Shown: one piece after another, positions 35,281-43,680 of the stretch | Position numbering within the stretch: the stretch's first letter is position 1 | Layout of the letters: the number at the start of each line of letters is the position of its first letter | From: JAZGGS01 sp963714405 | GTDB lineage: Bacteria > Bacteroidota > Ignavibacteria > Ignavibacteriales > Ignavibacteriaceae | Assembly: GCA_963714405.1 (NCBI GenBank) | Contig: CAVQOH010000001.1 | Coordinates: forward strand, 434,001-498,000 | DNA: 64,000 nucleotides | Reading direction: 5' to 3' | Notes under the pieces: model-generated | Seen by the model: only the letters and a program-made list of their open reading frames with translations | Database searches by the model: none | Told to the model about the DNA's origin: nothing | Made by a program: the position numbers and the translations under genes

Positions 35281-35903
35281 TCGGCAATAATTTTTTCACA
35301 AACCTTTTTGATAGTGTCATAGCCGTATCCTCGCGTGTTAAGGAAAGAAACGAGTTTCTTCTTTATAGTTTGTAAATTAAAATTCCTTTCCTGCAATGTT
35401 TTATATTTTTTTAATGCAACTATCCGAGCATTTTCAAAATCATCTACTTCAGAAAATTTTTTATTTAGCACATCTGAGATAATGACTGACATTACTCCTT
35501 TTTTGATTAATTCACTTTTTAGTTTTCTCTCACTCCACATTTTACTCCTGAATTTTTCTTCAACAAAAACTGTAGCAAACTCAGAATCATCAAGGTAATT
35601 TTTCTCTATAAGCTCCTTAATTACCTGGTTAATTAAATTAACTTCATAACCTTTTTGTCGTAGTTTTGTTTTTAATTCTGATTCAGAGTGCAAACGTCTT
35701 CCTAAATAACGAAATGCACGTTGTTTTATATGAAACAAACGATTTTCTTTAATCAAAACTGAAAAGCGGTCATCGGAAAGTTCATCATTTTTCTTCAGAC
35801 CGCTTTTAAGAAACACTTCAAGAGCAAGGATTAATATTTCATCATCATCAAAATGAATTATAACATCTTTAGTACCTTTGTTAACAATTCTATTTATCCT
35901 CAT
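35277..35903 (-). CDS. recX: Regulatory protein RecX
   Basis: 208 residues with the RecX three-helix repeats: FRYLGRRLHSESELKTKLRQKGYEVNLINQVIKELIEKNYLDDSEFA and RKLKSELIKKGV. RecX modulates RecA filaments. It follows recA by 9 bp and is the last gene of the eight-gene operon. Confidence 0.92.
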   Translation of the reverse strand: MRINRIVNKGTKDVIIHFDDDEILILALEVFLKSGLKKNDELSDDRFSVLIKENRLFHIKQRAFRYLGRRLHSESELKTKLRQKGYEVNLINQVIKELIEKNYLDDSEFATVFVEEKFRSKMWSERKLKSELIKKGVMSVIISDVLNKKFSEVDDFENARIVALKKYKTLQERNFNLQTIKKKLVSFLNTRGYGYDTIKKVCEKIIAD

Positions 35904-35912
35904 ATCTTAAAA

Positions 35913-36977
35913 TTACTTTGATGATTTTTTTTCTTTATCCTTTTCTTTTTCAACAACTGTACTTTTATTCTTACCAATAACTGGCATTCCAAGTTTTTCC
36001 CTTACTTCTGCCTCAAGTTTTTTCCTCATATCATCCAACTCAACTAATTTTAAACGGAATCCTTCTCTTCCCTGGAAACGATCTTCGCCATAAGTAAACC
36101 ATGCTCCGCTCTTCTTAATCATACCATGATTTACTCCAAGATCAATAAGGTCGCCTGTTTTACTTATTCCTTCATTATACAAAATATCAAATTCAACCTG
36201 TTTAAAAGGTGGTGCAACTTTACTTTTTACAATTTTAACTTTTGTGCGATTTCCAACTACCTGATCGCCATCTTTAATAGCAGCTATTCGCCTAATGTCA
36301 ATTCTAACTGATGCATAAAATTTAAGTGCATTTCCACCTGTTGTGGTTTCAGGGTTTCCAAACATTACTCCAATTTTACTTCTTAACTGATTTACAAAGA
36401 TTACAGATGTTTTAGATTTTGAAATTGCACCTGTAAGTTTTCTAAGGGCTTGGGACATCAATCTTGCCTGAACAGCCATAGTAGCATCACCCATTTCTCC
36501 TTCAATTTCTGATCTTGGAACTAGTGCTGCAACCGAATCAATTACAATAACATCAAGAGCATTGCTTCTAACAAGAGTATCTGTAATCTCAAGTGCTTGC
36601 TCTCCAAAATCAGGTTGGGAGATTAAAAGATTAGCTGTATCGACACCTAAACGCTTTGCGTAATTAACATCAAGTGCATGCTCCGCATCTATAAAAGCTG
36701 CTAAACCACCAGTTTTTTGTGCTTCTGCAATTATATGTAAGCATAAAGTTGTTTTTCCACTGGATTCCGGTCCATAGACTTCGATAACTCTACCCCTAGG
36801 CACTCCACCAATTCCCAGAGCATAATCCAGAGAGAGAGCACCAGTAGGAATAGATTCGATATCATTTATGACGCCATCACCAAGTTTCATGATAGAACCC
36901 TTGCCGTATGTTTTTTCTATTGATGATATTGCATCTTCAATTATTTTAATTTTTTGTTCTTTTTCTGTTGGCATCAT
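35913..36977 (-). CDS. recA: Recombinase RecA
   Basis: 354 residues from the ATG at 36977. Walker A GPESSGKTT, Walker B VIVIDSVAALVP, DNA loops and the FVNQLRSKIGVMFGNPETTTGG segment are all present. The preceding 22 codons in frame (to 37043) belong to the thpR coding region in another frame, and GGAGGA sits directly at the ATGATG start, so the longer start is wrong. It mediates strand exchange and the SOS response. Located 7 bp after thpR and 9 bp before recX. Confidence 0.96.
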   Translation of the reverse strand: MMPTEKEQKIKIIEDAISSIEKTYGKGSIMKLGDGVINDIESIPTGALSLDYALGIGGVPRGRVIEVYGPESSGKTTLCLHIIAEAQKTGGLAAFIDAEHALDVNYAKRLGVDTANLLISQPDFGEQALEITDTLVRSNALDVIVIDSVAALVPRSEIEGEMGDATMAVQARLMSQALRKLTGAISKSKTSVIFVNQLRSKIGVMFGNPETTTGGNALKFYASVRIDIRRIAAIKDGDQVVGNRTKVKIVKSKVAPPFKQVEFDILYNEGISKTGDLIDLGVNHGMIKKSGAWFTYGEDRFQGREGFRLKLVELDDMRKKLEAEVREKLGMPVIGKNKSTVVEKEKDKEKKSSK

Positions 36978-36984
36978 TCCTCCA

Positions 36985-37538
36985 TCAATTAAGTTTATAA
37001 TTTTCAATATTTGTATAGTTTGCACCTTTTGGTGATAGCTCACTTTTTATAAGTGCAATTTTATTAGCATTAAACTTTAAGTTCTCAAATTTATAGATTA
37101 GCAAAATTCTGGATATAGAATTTTGATCAAATTTTCTTTTTATTCTCAACAAGGTTAAATGAGACTTAAATTTTCTTTTTTCAGATTGAATGTTAAATAT
37201 ACTGCATTCTGTTGTTTAAGCCTTCTACCAAGGTGTAAATTGAATCATCAGTTTTTAATCCGGTCCATAAAATTACCGGGTAATTATTCCTGATAGAAGA
37301 AACCGAAGCCGGAAACATAGAAGTTAAATGAATGAAAATTTTTTACAAATTCAAGTTCACTAGAAATAGGGTGAACCAATTCTTCATTTACCTCACCAAT
37401 AAATTTTAAAGTCAGGTGAATTTTCTCTTTTGCTTCCCATCTGTAAAGTGAGTAATCAGGAACTAAGTTTTTACAAATGTCTGCAAGTTTTTCTGTAACA
37501 TTTTCAGGAATAAGAAGTGCAACAAATAATCTAATCAT
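36985..37538 (-). pseudogene. thpR: RNA 2',3'-cyclic phosphodiesterase (2H family), two frame changes
   Basis: The open N-terminal piece (37538-37284, 84 codons) has the first HxTx motif HLTLKF and ends FFYQE. Switching frame gives NYPVILWTGLKTDD-SIYTLVEGLNNRMQ, and a further switch gives FNIQSEKRKFKSHLTLLRI (second HxTx motif HLTL) on to YKLN and a TGA at 36985. Total about 183 residues, normal for the family. Both catalytic motifs survive, so a polishing error is more likely than decay. It sits between cinA and recA in the operon. Confidence 0.75.
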
Positions 37539-37792
37539 CTAAAGAAATTCCCAAGTATATGCCTTCGCACAAGATCTAAAGCTGCCTGAACAGTTCTCTG
37601 TTTATTTAACAACCTATCATCACCAAATCCACATTTTGTTGCAGTGCAAACTTTTTCATCACAGTAACCTATATAAACCAAACCAACTGGTTTATCTGTG
37701 GTAGCTCCAGTTGGTCCCATAATTCCGGTTATTGAAATCCCAATATCAGTACCACTTGTAGAACGAACACCTTCAGCCATTTGCATTGCCAC
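37535..37792 (-). CDS. CinA C-terminal domain, fragment
   Basis: 85 codons carrying the end of the nicotinamide-mononucleotide amidohydrolase domain: GISITGIMGPTGATTDKPVGLVYIG and the terminal RTVQAALDLVRRHIL. It belongs to the gene at 37838-38788. In between, the reading needs two frame changes at 37820-37850 (ILKVNEDT then LIEHGAVSREV). Overlaps thpR by 4 bp. Confidence 0.75.
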   Translation of the reverse strand: MAMQMAEGVRSTSGTDIGISITGIMGPTGATTDKPVGLVYIGYCDEKVCTATKCGFGDDRLLNKQRTVQAALDLVRRHILGNFFR

Positions 37793-37837
37793 TTCTCTGC
37801 TTACTGCACCGTGCTCGATCAGGTATCTTCATTAACT

Positions 37838-38788
37838 TTAAGTAATTTCTACTTTTGCAGCATTACTGTAACAAACCACCCCGCGATCAAAATACTTGCT
37901 GCTACCACTTATGTTGGTTAAGTGGTTTGCAATTGAACCGCCTGTGCAGGATTCAGCAACAGAAATGGTCAGTGCTCTTTTTTCAAGAAGTTTTGCAACA
38001 ACGTCTTCAAGGGATTCATCATTTTTGCCGTAAATATACCTTCCAGCTTTTGCACGAATTTTTTGTTCAATTTCAATAAGTTTATTGTTAACAACTTCTT
38101 CATCTTTGCCTGAAACAGTTATTCTTAATTTTACTCCATATTGATTTGGTAAAAATGCAAGTTTATCTTCGCCTATTATTTCGTTAATATCACCAAGTTT
38201 TTCAAACAGATGAGATTCAGGAATACCAGATGTGTTAAGATTTAATCTTTTAACCAAAACTCCCTCATTAATACTTGCTCTCTGAAGTTTAGGAATTACA
38301 AAAGAATTCATCATTCCTTTCATCTCATAAGGAACACCTGGCATAACTATAAATATTTTTTCATCTTTTTCAATCCAATAACCAGGTGCGGTTCCCCGTT
38401 GATTTCTAATCACCGCCGCAATTTCAGGGATGTTGGCTTGATCTTTATTAATATCTGTAATTTCCCTGTTCCATTTACTAAATAAAGCTTTTATATCATC
38501 CAGGGCTTCATCACTTTGAGTAAGTTTTGTGTCAAAAAATTGCAGCACACATTCGCGGGTTATATCATCATGAGTGGGTCCTAATCCGCCTGTAACAAAA
38601 ACCAGATTGCTCGTATTCCATGCAACATTAAATTCATGCTTTATATCTTTTGCATTATCACAAACAACCACAATTTTAGAGACCTCAATATTAATATCCG
38701 ATAGTTTCTCACCAATAAATGAAGCATTAGTATTTACTGTTTGCCCTAAAAGAAGCTCATCACCAATAGAAATTATATATGCTTTCAT
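37838..38788 (-). CDS. cinA: Competence/damage-inducible protein CinA, N-terminal part
   Basis: 316 codons. The N-terminal MoCF-like domain (GDELLLGQTVNTNASFIGEKL, FVTGGLGPTHDD) and the start of the C-terminal domain (LTISVAESCTGGSIANHLTN) are present; the frame ends after SNAAKVEIT by an indel, and the rest is at 37535-37792. CinA handles damaged pyridine nucleotides and is often co-transcribed with recA, as here. Lies 21 bp after pgpA. Confidence 0.88.
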   Translation of the reverse strand: MKAYIISIGDELLLGQTVNTNASFIGEKLSDINIEVSKIVVVCDNAKDIKHEFNVAWNTSNLVFVTGGLGPTHDDITRECVLQFFDTKLTQSDEALDDIKALFSKWNREITDINKDQANIPEIAAVIRNQRGTAPGYWIEKDEKIFIVMPGVPYEMKGMMNSFVIPKLQRASINEGVLVKRLNLNTSGIPESHLFEKLGDINEIIGEDKLAFLPNQYGVKLRITVSGKDEEVVNNKLIEIEQKIRAKAGRYIYGKNDESLEDVVAKLLEKRALTISVAESCTGGSIANHLTNISGSSKYFDRGVVCYSNAAKVEIT

Positions 38789-38809
38789 ATTTTTTTGATC
38801 AATTAAAAA

Positions 38810-39274
38810 TTAAAATTTACCCACCAAATATACGAGAAGATGAATTATTAAAAGAGCATATATTGCTGATATCACATCATCCATCATAATGCCCAAACCT
38901 CCCACTAATTGTTCCATTTTGCGTGCTGGTTGAGGTTTAATTATATCAAGTATGCGCCACAGAAGAAAAGCGGTTAAAGAAATAAATATTGATTTCGGCA
39001 ATAAAATTAAAGAAATCCATGTTCCTACAAATTCATCAATTGTACATTGTGATGGATCTTTTCCATAAACTTTTTCAAACTTATTTCCAACAAAAACTCC
39101 ATAAATAAAAAAAATCAAGATTACTGGAAGAATTATATATAATTTTTCAAAACCGGGAATGTAATAAATAATTAATGCTGCCAAACTTCCAATAGTCCCA
39201 GAAGCAACAGGTGAAAAACCAGTATAAAATCCTGATCCAAGAAATTTTTCAATAAAATTAATTTTCATTACCAA
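38810..39274 (-). CDS. pgpA: Phosphatidylglycerophosphatase A
   Basis: 154 residues, membrane protein. Conserved TGFSPVASGTIGSLAALI near the start and the DEFVGTWISL catalytic region, plus IIKPQPARKMEQLVGGLGIMMDDV. Removes phosphate from phosphatidylglycerophosphate, the step following PgsA, encoded just upstream with a 17-bp overlap. An ATG at 39268 may be the real start. Confidence 0.93.
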   Translation of the reverse strand: MVMKINFIEKFLGSGFYTGFSPVASGTIGSLAALIIYYIPGFEKLYIILPVILIFFIYGVFVGNKFEKVYGKDPSQCTIDEFVGTWISLILLPKSIFISLTAFLLWRILDIIKPQPARKMEQLVGGLGIMMDDVISAIYALLIIHLLVYLVGKF

Positions 39275-39854
39275 ACATCTTTTTAATTATAAACCAGTTC
39301 CTTTTTAAATATAAATAGCCGGAATGCACAGTTATTATTGTGGTGATAAGTGCAATGAAATAAACAAGATTGTTGTTAAGCAAAACTGAAAATAAGTTTT
39401 GATAATCGGTATATATTTCAGGAATCTTTGCTGCGACAAAAACCACCAGCAAGTAATACAGAAAAACCATTTGAATCATAGTTTTCCATTTAGCATACTT
39501 GCTTGTTAAAAACGAAAGTTCCTTTCTATCAGCATAAATTCTCAGGAACGTTATAATCAGATCCCTTATCACAATCAATACTACCATCCAAATTGGGATG
39601 AGCCCAGCAATTGAAAAACCTATGAAAGCAGTTGATGTAAGTATTTTATCAGCAAGTGGATCCCAAAATTTTCCCCAGCTTGTTATGTAATTAAATTTCC
39701 GTGCAAGCCAGCCATCATACCAATCAGATAGTGCTGCAATTACATATACTCCTACTGAAATAATATTCAACAATAAATCATCTGAAAGAAACAAAAGAAG
39801 AAAAACAGGTGATAGAATTATTCGTAAAACTGTAAGCTGGTTTGGAAGAATCAT
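39258..39854 (-). CDS. pgsA: CDP-diacylglycerol-glycerol-3-phosphate phosphatidyltransferase
   Basis: 198 residues with several membrane helices. The CDP-alcohol phosphotransferase motif D-G-x2-A-R-x8-G-x3-D-x3-D is seen from DGWLARKF to FWDPLADK. Makes phosphatidylglycerophosphate from CDP-diacylglycerol. Overlaps DUF971 by 4 bp and pgpA by 17 bp, so a phospholipid pair within the operon. Confidence 0.93.
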   Translation of the reverse strand: MILPNQLTVLRIILSPVFLLLFLSDDLLLNIISVGVYVIAALSDWYDGWLARKFNYITSWGKFWDPLADKILTSTAFIGFSIAGLIPIWMVVLIVIRDLIITFLRIYADRKELSFLTSKYAKWKTMIQMVFLYYLLVVFVAAKIPEIYTDYQNLFSVLLNNNLVYFIALITTIITVHSGYLYLKRNWFIIKKMFGNEN

Positions 39855-40165
39855 TTTCCTGTTACCTTGTTTTTACCAGCAAGCTTGTACAGAAACCTGT
39901 ATTCATATATTCCGGTGTTATGTCCATCTTTCCATTTAATACCGATTGCATAATTTCCAATTGTTTTTATTTCTACCAGTGTTATTTGTTCTCTGGAAAA
40001 AATTGGTATATAATTTTTACTTTGCTTGGTTCTATCTGCAATACAAGTTGCACAGGGGCAAAATCTTCTAAGCATCATCAAATCAAAGGATGAATGGGAA
40101 TTATCATCCCATTCAATCCGTAAATTATTTGCATCGGATAATTTTACCTTAAGAGGATGAATCAA
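39851..40165 (-). CDS. DUF971 protein
   Basis: 104 residues. The small GBBH/DUF971 fold is recognised by DNNLRIEW-like strands, LRRFCPCATCIAD (three conserved Cys) and YAIGIKWKDGHNTGIYEYRFL. Relatives take part in iron-sulfur or metal handling; the role is not established. Overlaps purC and pgsA by 4 bp each, a clear operon member. Confidence 0.87.
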   Translation of the reverse strand: MIHPLKVKLSDANNLRIEWDDNSHSSFDLMMLRRFCPCATCIADRTKQSKNYIPIFSREQITLVEIKTIGNYAIGIKWKDGHNTGIYEYRFLYKLAGKNKVTGK

Positions 40166-41058
40166 ACCAATGATTCCCCGGTAAGCTTTTCATAAATATC
40201 AAGATATTTTTCACTTGTTCTATTAATAATATCATCCGGTAAAGGCGGAGGCGGAGGCTGCTTATTAAAATTTATTGAAAGCAGGTAGTCTCTTACAAAC
40301 TGTTTATCGTAACTTTCCTGCCCTCTGCCCGTATCATATTTATCAAGCGGCCAAAACCTTGATGAGTCAGGGGTTAGCACTTCATCAACAATAATAATCT
40401 TATTATTGTTGATACCAAACTCAAATTTAGTATCTGCAATAATAATTCCTTTTTTTAGTGCAAACTCTGCAGCTTTTTTATAAACTTTTATTGTTGCATT
40501 CTTTAATATTTGAAAAGTTTCTTTATCAGTAATTTTCATTGCCTGTTCTGCAGAAATATTTTCATCATGTTCTCCTATTTCTGCTTTTGTTGAAGGTGTA
40601 AAAATCGGTTCATTAAATTTTTCTGATTCCTTCAATCCTGCAGGAAGTTTTATTCCAGAGATTTCACCGGTTTTACCATAATCTTTCCAACCTGAGCCGG
40701 CAATATAACCTCTAACTATGCATTCAATGGGTACAACTTTTGCTTTTTTAACCAGCATCGATCTGTTATGAAGATCATCAGCATACTGCTTACATATATC
40801 AGGATATTCATCAACATTTGTAGAAACGATATGGTTAGGTATTATATCCTTTGTAAAATTAAACCAGAACTCAGAAATTTTTGTGAGAACCATACCTTTA
40901 TAAGGAATTCCCTGGTCCATTATCACATCAAATGCAGAAATGCGATCTGTGGATACAAGCAAAAGGTAACCATCAACCTCGTAAATATCTCTTACTTTTC
41001 CTCTCGCAAATAGTTTTAAATTTGGAAAATTTGTCTTTAACATTGCTTTTTGTTCCAT
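40162..41058 (-). CDS. purC: SAICAR synthase
   Basis: 298 residues, of the longer ADE1-type. GKVRDIYEVDGYLLLVSTDRISAFDVIM at the ATP site, PIECIVRGYIAGSGW and DTKFEFGI are all present. Joins aspartate to CAIR in purine synthesis. GAAGGAG lies 4 bases before the ATG. First gene of the eight-gene operon that runs to recX. Confidence 0.95.
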   Translation of the reverse strand: MEQKAMLKTNFPNLKLFARGKVRDIYEVDGYLLLVSTDRISAFDVIMDQGIPYKGMVLTKISEFWFNFTKDIIPNHIVSTNVDEYPDICKQYADDLHNRSMLVKKAKVVPIECIVRGYIAGSGWKDYGKTGEISGIKLPAGLKESEKFNEPIFTPSTKAEIGEHDENISAEQAMKITDKETFQILKNATIKVYKKAAEFALKKGIIIADTKFEFGINNNKIIIVDEVLTPDSSRFWPLDKYDTGRGQESYDKQFVRDYLLSINFNKQPPPPPLPDDIINRTSEKYLDIYEKLTGESLV

Positions 41059-41271
41059 GTTACTCCTTCTATTTGATTAAGCGAAATATAGTTACTCAAT
41101 CCGCGTATTTCAAATTTAATTTATTTTATCTGATCGAATCGTAAGTTGCGTTGAAAATAGTTTGATTTGACAACTTTCAATCCGTATTTTGGCTACAATT
41201 TATTTTGTAACTGTTAAATGTTGCGGAATTACAAAAATAGAACGTTAATAAAACGAGTTTCCGAGGAATAA

Positions 41272-42807
41272 ATGAGTAAAGAGAAAATAAGATTAAATGA
41301 ATTTCCAAGTACTTTTTGGGTAGCTAACACACTTGAAATTTTTGAACGAATGGCTTGGTACGGCTTTTTCGCTGTATCATCGCTCTATATTACCGGGGCA
41401 GTAGATGAGGGTGGTTTAGGATTTACTGATGAAGATAGAGGTGTGTTGCAGGGTGTTGTAACTTTTTTTCTTTATCTCTTTCCTGTTGTTACTGGGGCTC
41501 TTGCAGATCGTTATGGTTTTAAAAAAATGCTGGTGGCTGCATTCCTGGTTCTTATTCCCTCATATTATTTATTGGGACAATTAAAAACATTCCCTACATT
41601 TTTTCTTGCGTTTATGCTAGTTGCTCTGGGTGCGGCTATGTTCAAACCTGTTATTATTGGTTCAGTATCAAAAACTACAAATGAAAAAACCTCATCTATG
41701 GGTTTTGGTATATTTTATATGATGGTAAATATCGGTGGATTTGTCGGGCCAATTGTGGCAGGAATTGTAAGAGGCTGGGCCTGGGAATATGTTTTTGTAG
41801 CATCTTCCGGATGGATATTAATCAATCTTTTTATAGTTTTAATTTTTTATAAAGAACCACCAACCAAAGGTGGTGGATCAGATATCCGCTCACTTAAGCA
41901 AGTTTTAGTTGATATGGTCGAAGTGCTTGGAAACGCACGTTTCTTCCTGTTTGTTTTTGGATTGCTAGTTGTATTAGTAATGGGTTCCAAATTTACATCA
42001 GATGGTTCATTTACTTGGGCTGAGATTATTTATATAGTGATTGGGTGGACTGTATTAAATTTTATTTATGATTTCTTTTTGAAAAAATCTCCTAACGCTG
42101 AAAAAAAATCCTGGATTACCACTGTAATGAAATTAGGTGATTGGCGTTTCGGGTTGTTCCTCTTATTAATGAGTGGATTCTGGACAAGCTTTAACCAAAT
42201 TTTTTACACGCTTCCACTTTATATAAGGGATTTTACGAATACCACAGATATAATGAATTTATTTACTGGGATTATGAGCTTTTTTGGCTTAAGCGGATCG
42301 ATTGAAGCACTTAAAAACTCTATGGCAGTTGCAGGACAGGTTAATCCAGAATATTTAATAAACATAAATGCAGGTGCAATAATATTTTTCCAGGTAGCAG
42401 TTTCCTACCTTGTAACAAGATTAAAACCATTCACTACTATTTTTTGGGGAGTAATGATTACAGTTGTAAGTTTTACAATTTTAATTTTCGGTACAACAGG
42501 CTGGATTGTTGTTGCGGGTATTTTTATTTTTTCATTTGGTGAAATGATGGCAAGCCCAAAATCAAAAGAATATACTGGTAATATTGCACCACCAAATAAA
42601 GTTGCACTTTATATGGGTTATTTTTATTGGTGTGTTGCACTGGGTAATTTGTTTGGAGGAATTTTGTCAGGCCAGCTTTATGCAGCATTTGCCAGGGATA
42701 TGCAACGACCTGATATTATGTGGTTGATATTTGCTATACTAGCTCTGGTTTCTGCATTATTGATTTTAGGGTATGATAGATTAGTTATAAAAAAGAAAAT
42801 CACTTAA
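41272..42807 (+). CDS. POT/MFS-family transporter, likely peptide uptake
   Basis: 511 residues with about 14 membrane helices. The POT-type motif LEIFERMAWYGFF is at about 21-33, with GALADRYGFKK as the MFS loop signature, and FGEMMASPKSKEYTGNIAPP near the end. Members are proton-coupled importers of oligopeptides. Divergent from purC; followed by a gap with no terminator visible. Confidence 0.82.
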   Translation: MSKEKIRLNEFPSTFWVANTLEIFERMAWYGFFAVSSLYITGAVDEGGLGFTDEDRGVLQGVVTFFLYLFPVVTGALADRYGFKKMLVAAFLVLIPSYYLLGQLKTFPTFFLAFMLVALGAAMFKPVIIGSVSKTTNEKTSSMGFGIFYMMVNIGGFVGPIVAGIVRGWAWEYVFVASSGWILINLFIVLIFYKEPPTKGGGSDIRSLKQVLVDMVEVLGNARFFLFVFGLLVVLVMGSKFTSDGSFTWAEIIYIVIGWTVLNFIYDFFLKKSPNAEKKSWITTVMKLGDWRFGLFLLLMSGFWTSFNQIFYTLPLYIRDFTNTTDIMNLFTGIMSFFGLSGSIEALKNSMAVAGQVNPEYLININAGAIIFFQVAVSYLVTRLKPFTTIFWGVMITVVSFTILIFGTTGWIVVAGIFIFSFGEMMASPKSKEYTGNIAPPNKVALYMGYFYWCVALGNLFGGILSGQLYAAFARDMQRPDIMWLIFAILALVSALLILGYDRLVIKKKIT

Positions 42808-42993
42808 AATTGTCTATCTGATTACTTGCTAATCAACAACCTTATTTTTCTTGCATATTTTTATTAGAATTTAGAAATTGCAATAAGAAATCTCATTTTA
42901 CCCTTTTAGTTGGGAGAATTTTATACAACTTTTTGATTGGTCTTCATCATTTTAAAGGGGTAAGAGAATCTTACTTAATTTTTTGAGGGAGCT

Positions 42994-43680
42994 ATGAAAA
43001 TATTTTTTGCTTTACTCAATCTCGCACTTCTCTTATACATTCCGTTACATGCACAAGATGAACAGCTAACAGAAAACCATTATAGCAAAATCACACCTAA
43101 AGCATTACAAATTATTGATGAATACGATTCCTATGCAATTGATCAAGATACCGGCGCAGTAATATTGCTAAGAGAAGCTGTGATGAAAGTTGATGAGAAT
43201 AATTTGGAAACAGTAGTTTATCACATAATTGGGAGGATTTTTGATGAAAGAGCAAAGGATGATTATAGCCAGATTCCAATTTCTTATAACAGTTTTTATG
43301 AAGAAATGAAATTGGATTTTGCCAGAACAATAAATGAGGATAAAACATTTACAAATATTTCAGAGGATGCCGTACAAATAAAAACTCCACCTGAATACCT
43401 TGGTTATAAAACATATACAGATACCAAAATACTCGCATTTTCTCTTCCTGCATTAGATGTTAATAAATATTTTGAATATCAAATTTCAGTAACAACAAAA
43501 AGAGCTGTTGTTGAAAACAGATGGTTCCTTGCTTTCACTTTCAACCAGCGGCTGCACAGCATAAGTAATCCATATTTTCTAAGAATTGACCCTGTAAAAA
43601 CATCCCGGTTTGTACTTACTGTTAATAAAGGAAAAGTGTTTAAGTATGAAACCATCGATTTTAACGGCGAAGAACACTAA
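42994..43680 (+). CDS. DUF3857/transglutaminase-like protein, N-terminal part
   Basis: 228 codons. GAGGGAG lies just before the ATG. Signal peptide to PLHAQ, then a DUF3857-type region (EYDSYAIDQDTGAVILLREAVMKVDE, YQISVTTKRAVVENRWF). The frame stops at NGEEH because of one base shift near 43665; the continuation NTKTINDGFETFTWQ is in the frame of the following entry. The two make one protein of about 980 residues. Confidence 0.78.
   Translation: MKIFFALLNLALLLYIPLHAQDEQLTENHYSKITPKALQIIDEYDSYAIDQDTGAVILLREAVMKVDENNLETVVYHIIGRIFDERAKDDYSQIPISYNSFYEEMKLDFARTINEDKTFTNISEDAVQIKTPPEYLGYKTYTDTKILAFSLPALDVNKYFEYQISVTTKRAVVENRWFLAFTFNQRLHSISNPYFLRIDPVKTSRFVLTVNKGKVFKYETIDFNGEEH

Noticed and set aside
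36978..37043. Upstream extension of recA by 22 residues
   Set aside because: The region codes for the ThpR C-terminus in another frame, and the ribosome site is at the inner ATG.
41167..41199. Possible sigma-70 promoter TTGACA / TACAAT before the POT transporter
   Set aside because: Spacing is 21 bp, too long for sigma-70, and the -7 element does not fit the Bacteroidetes TAnnTTTG consensus.
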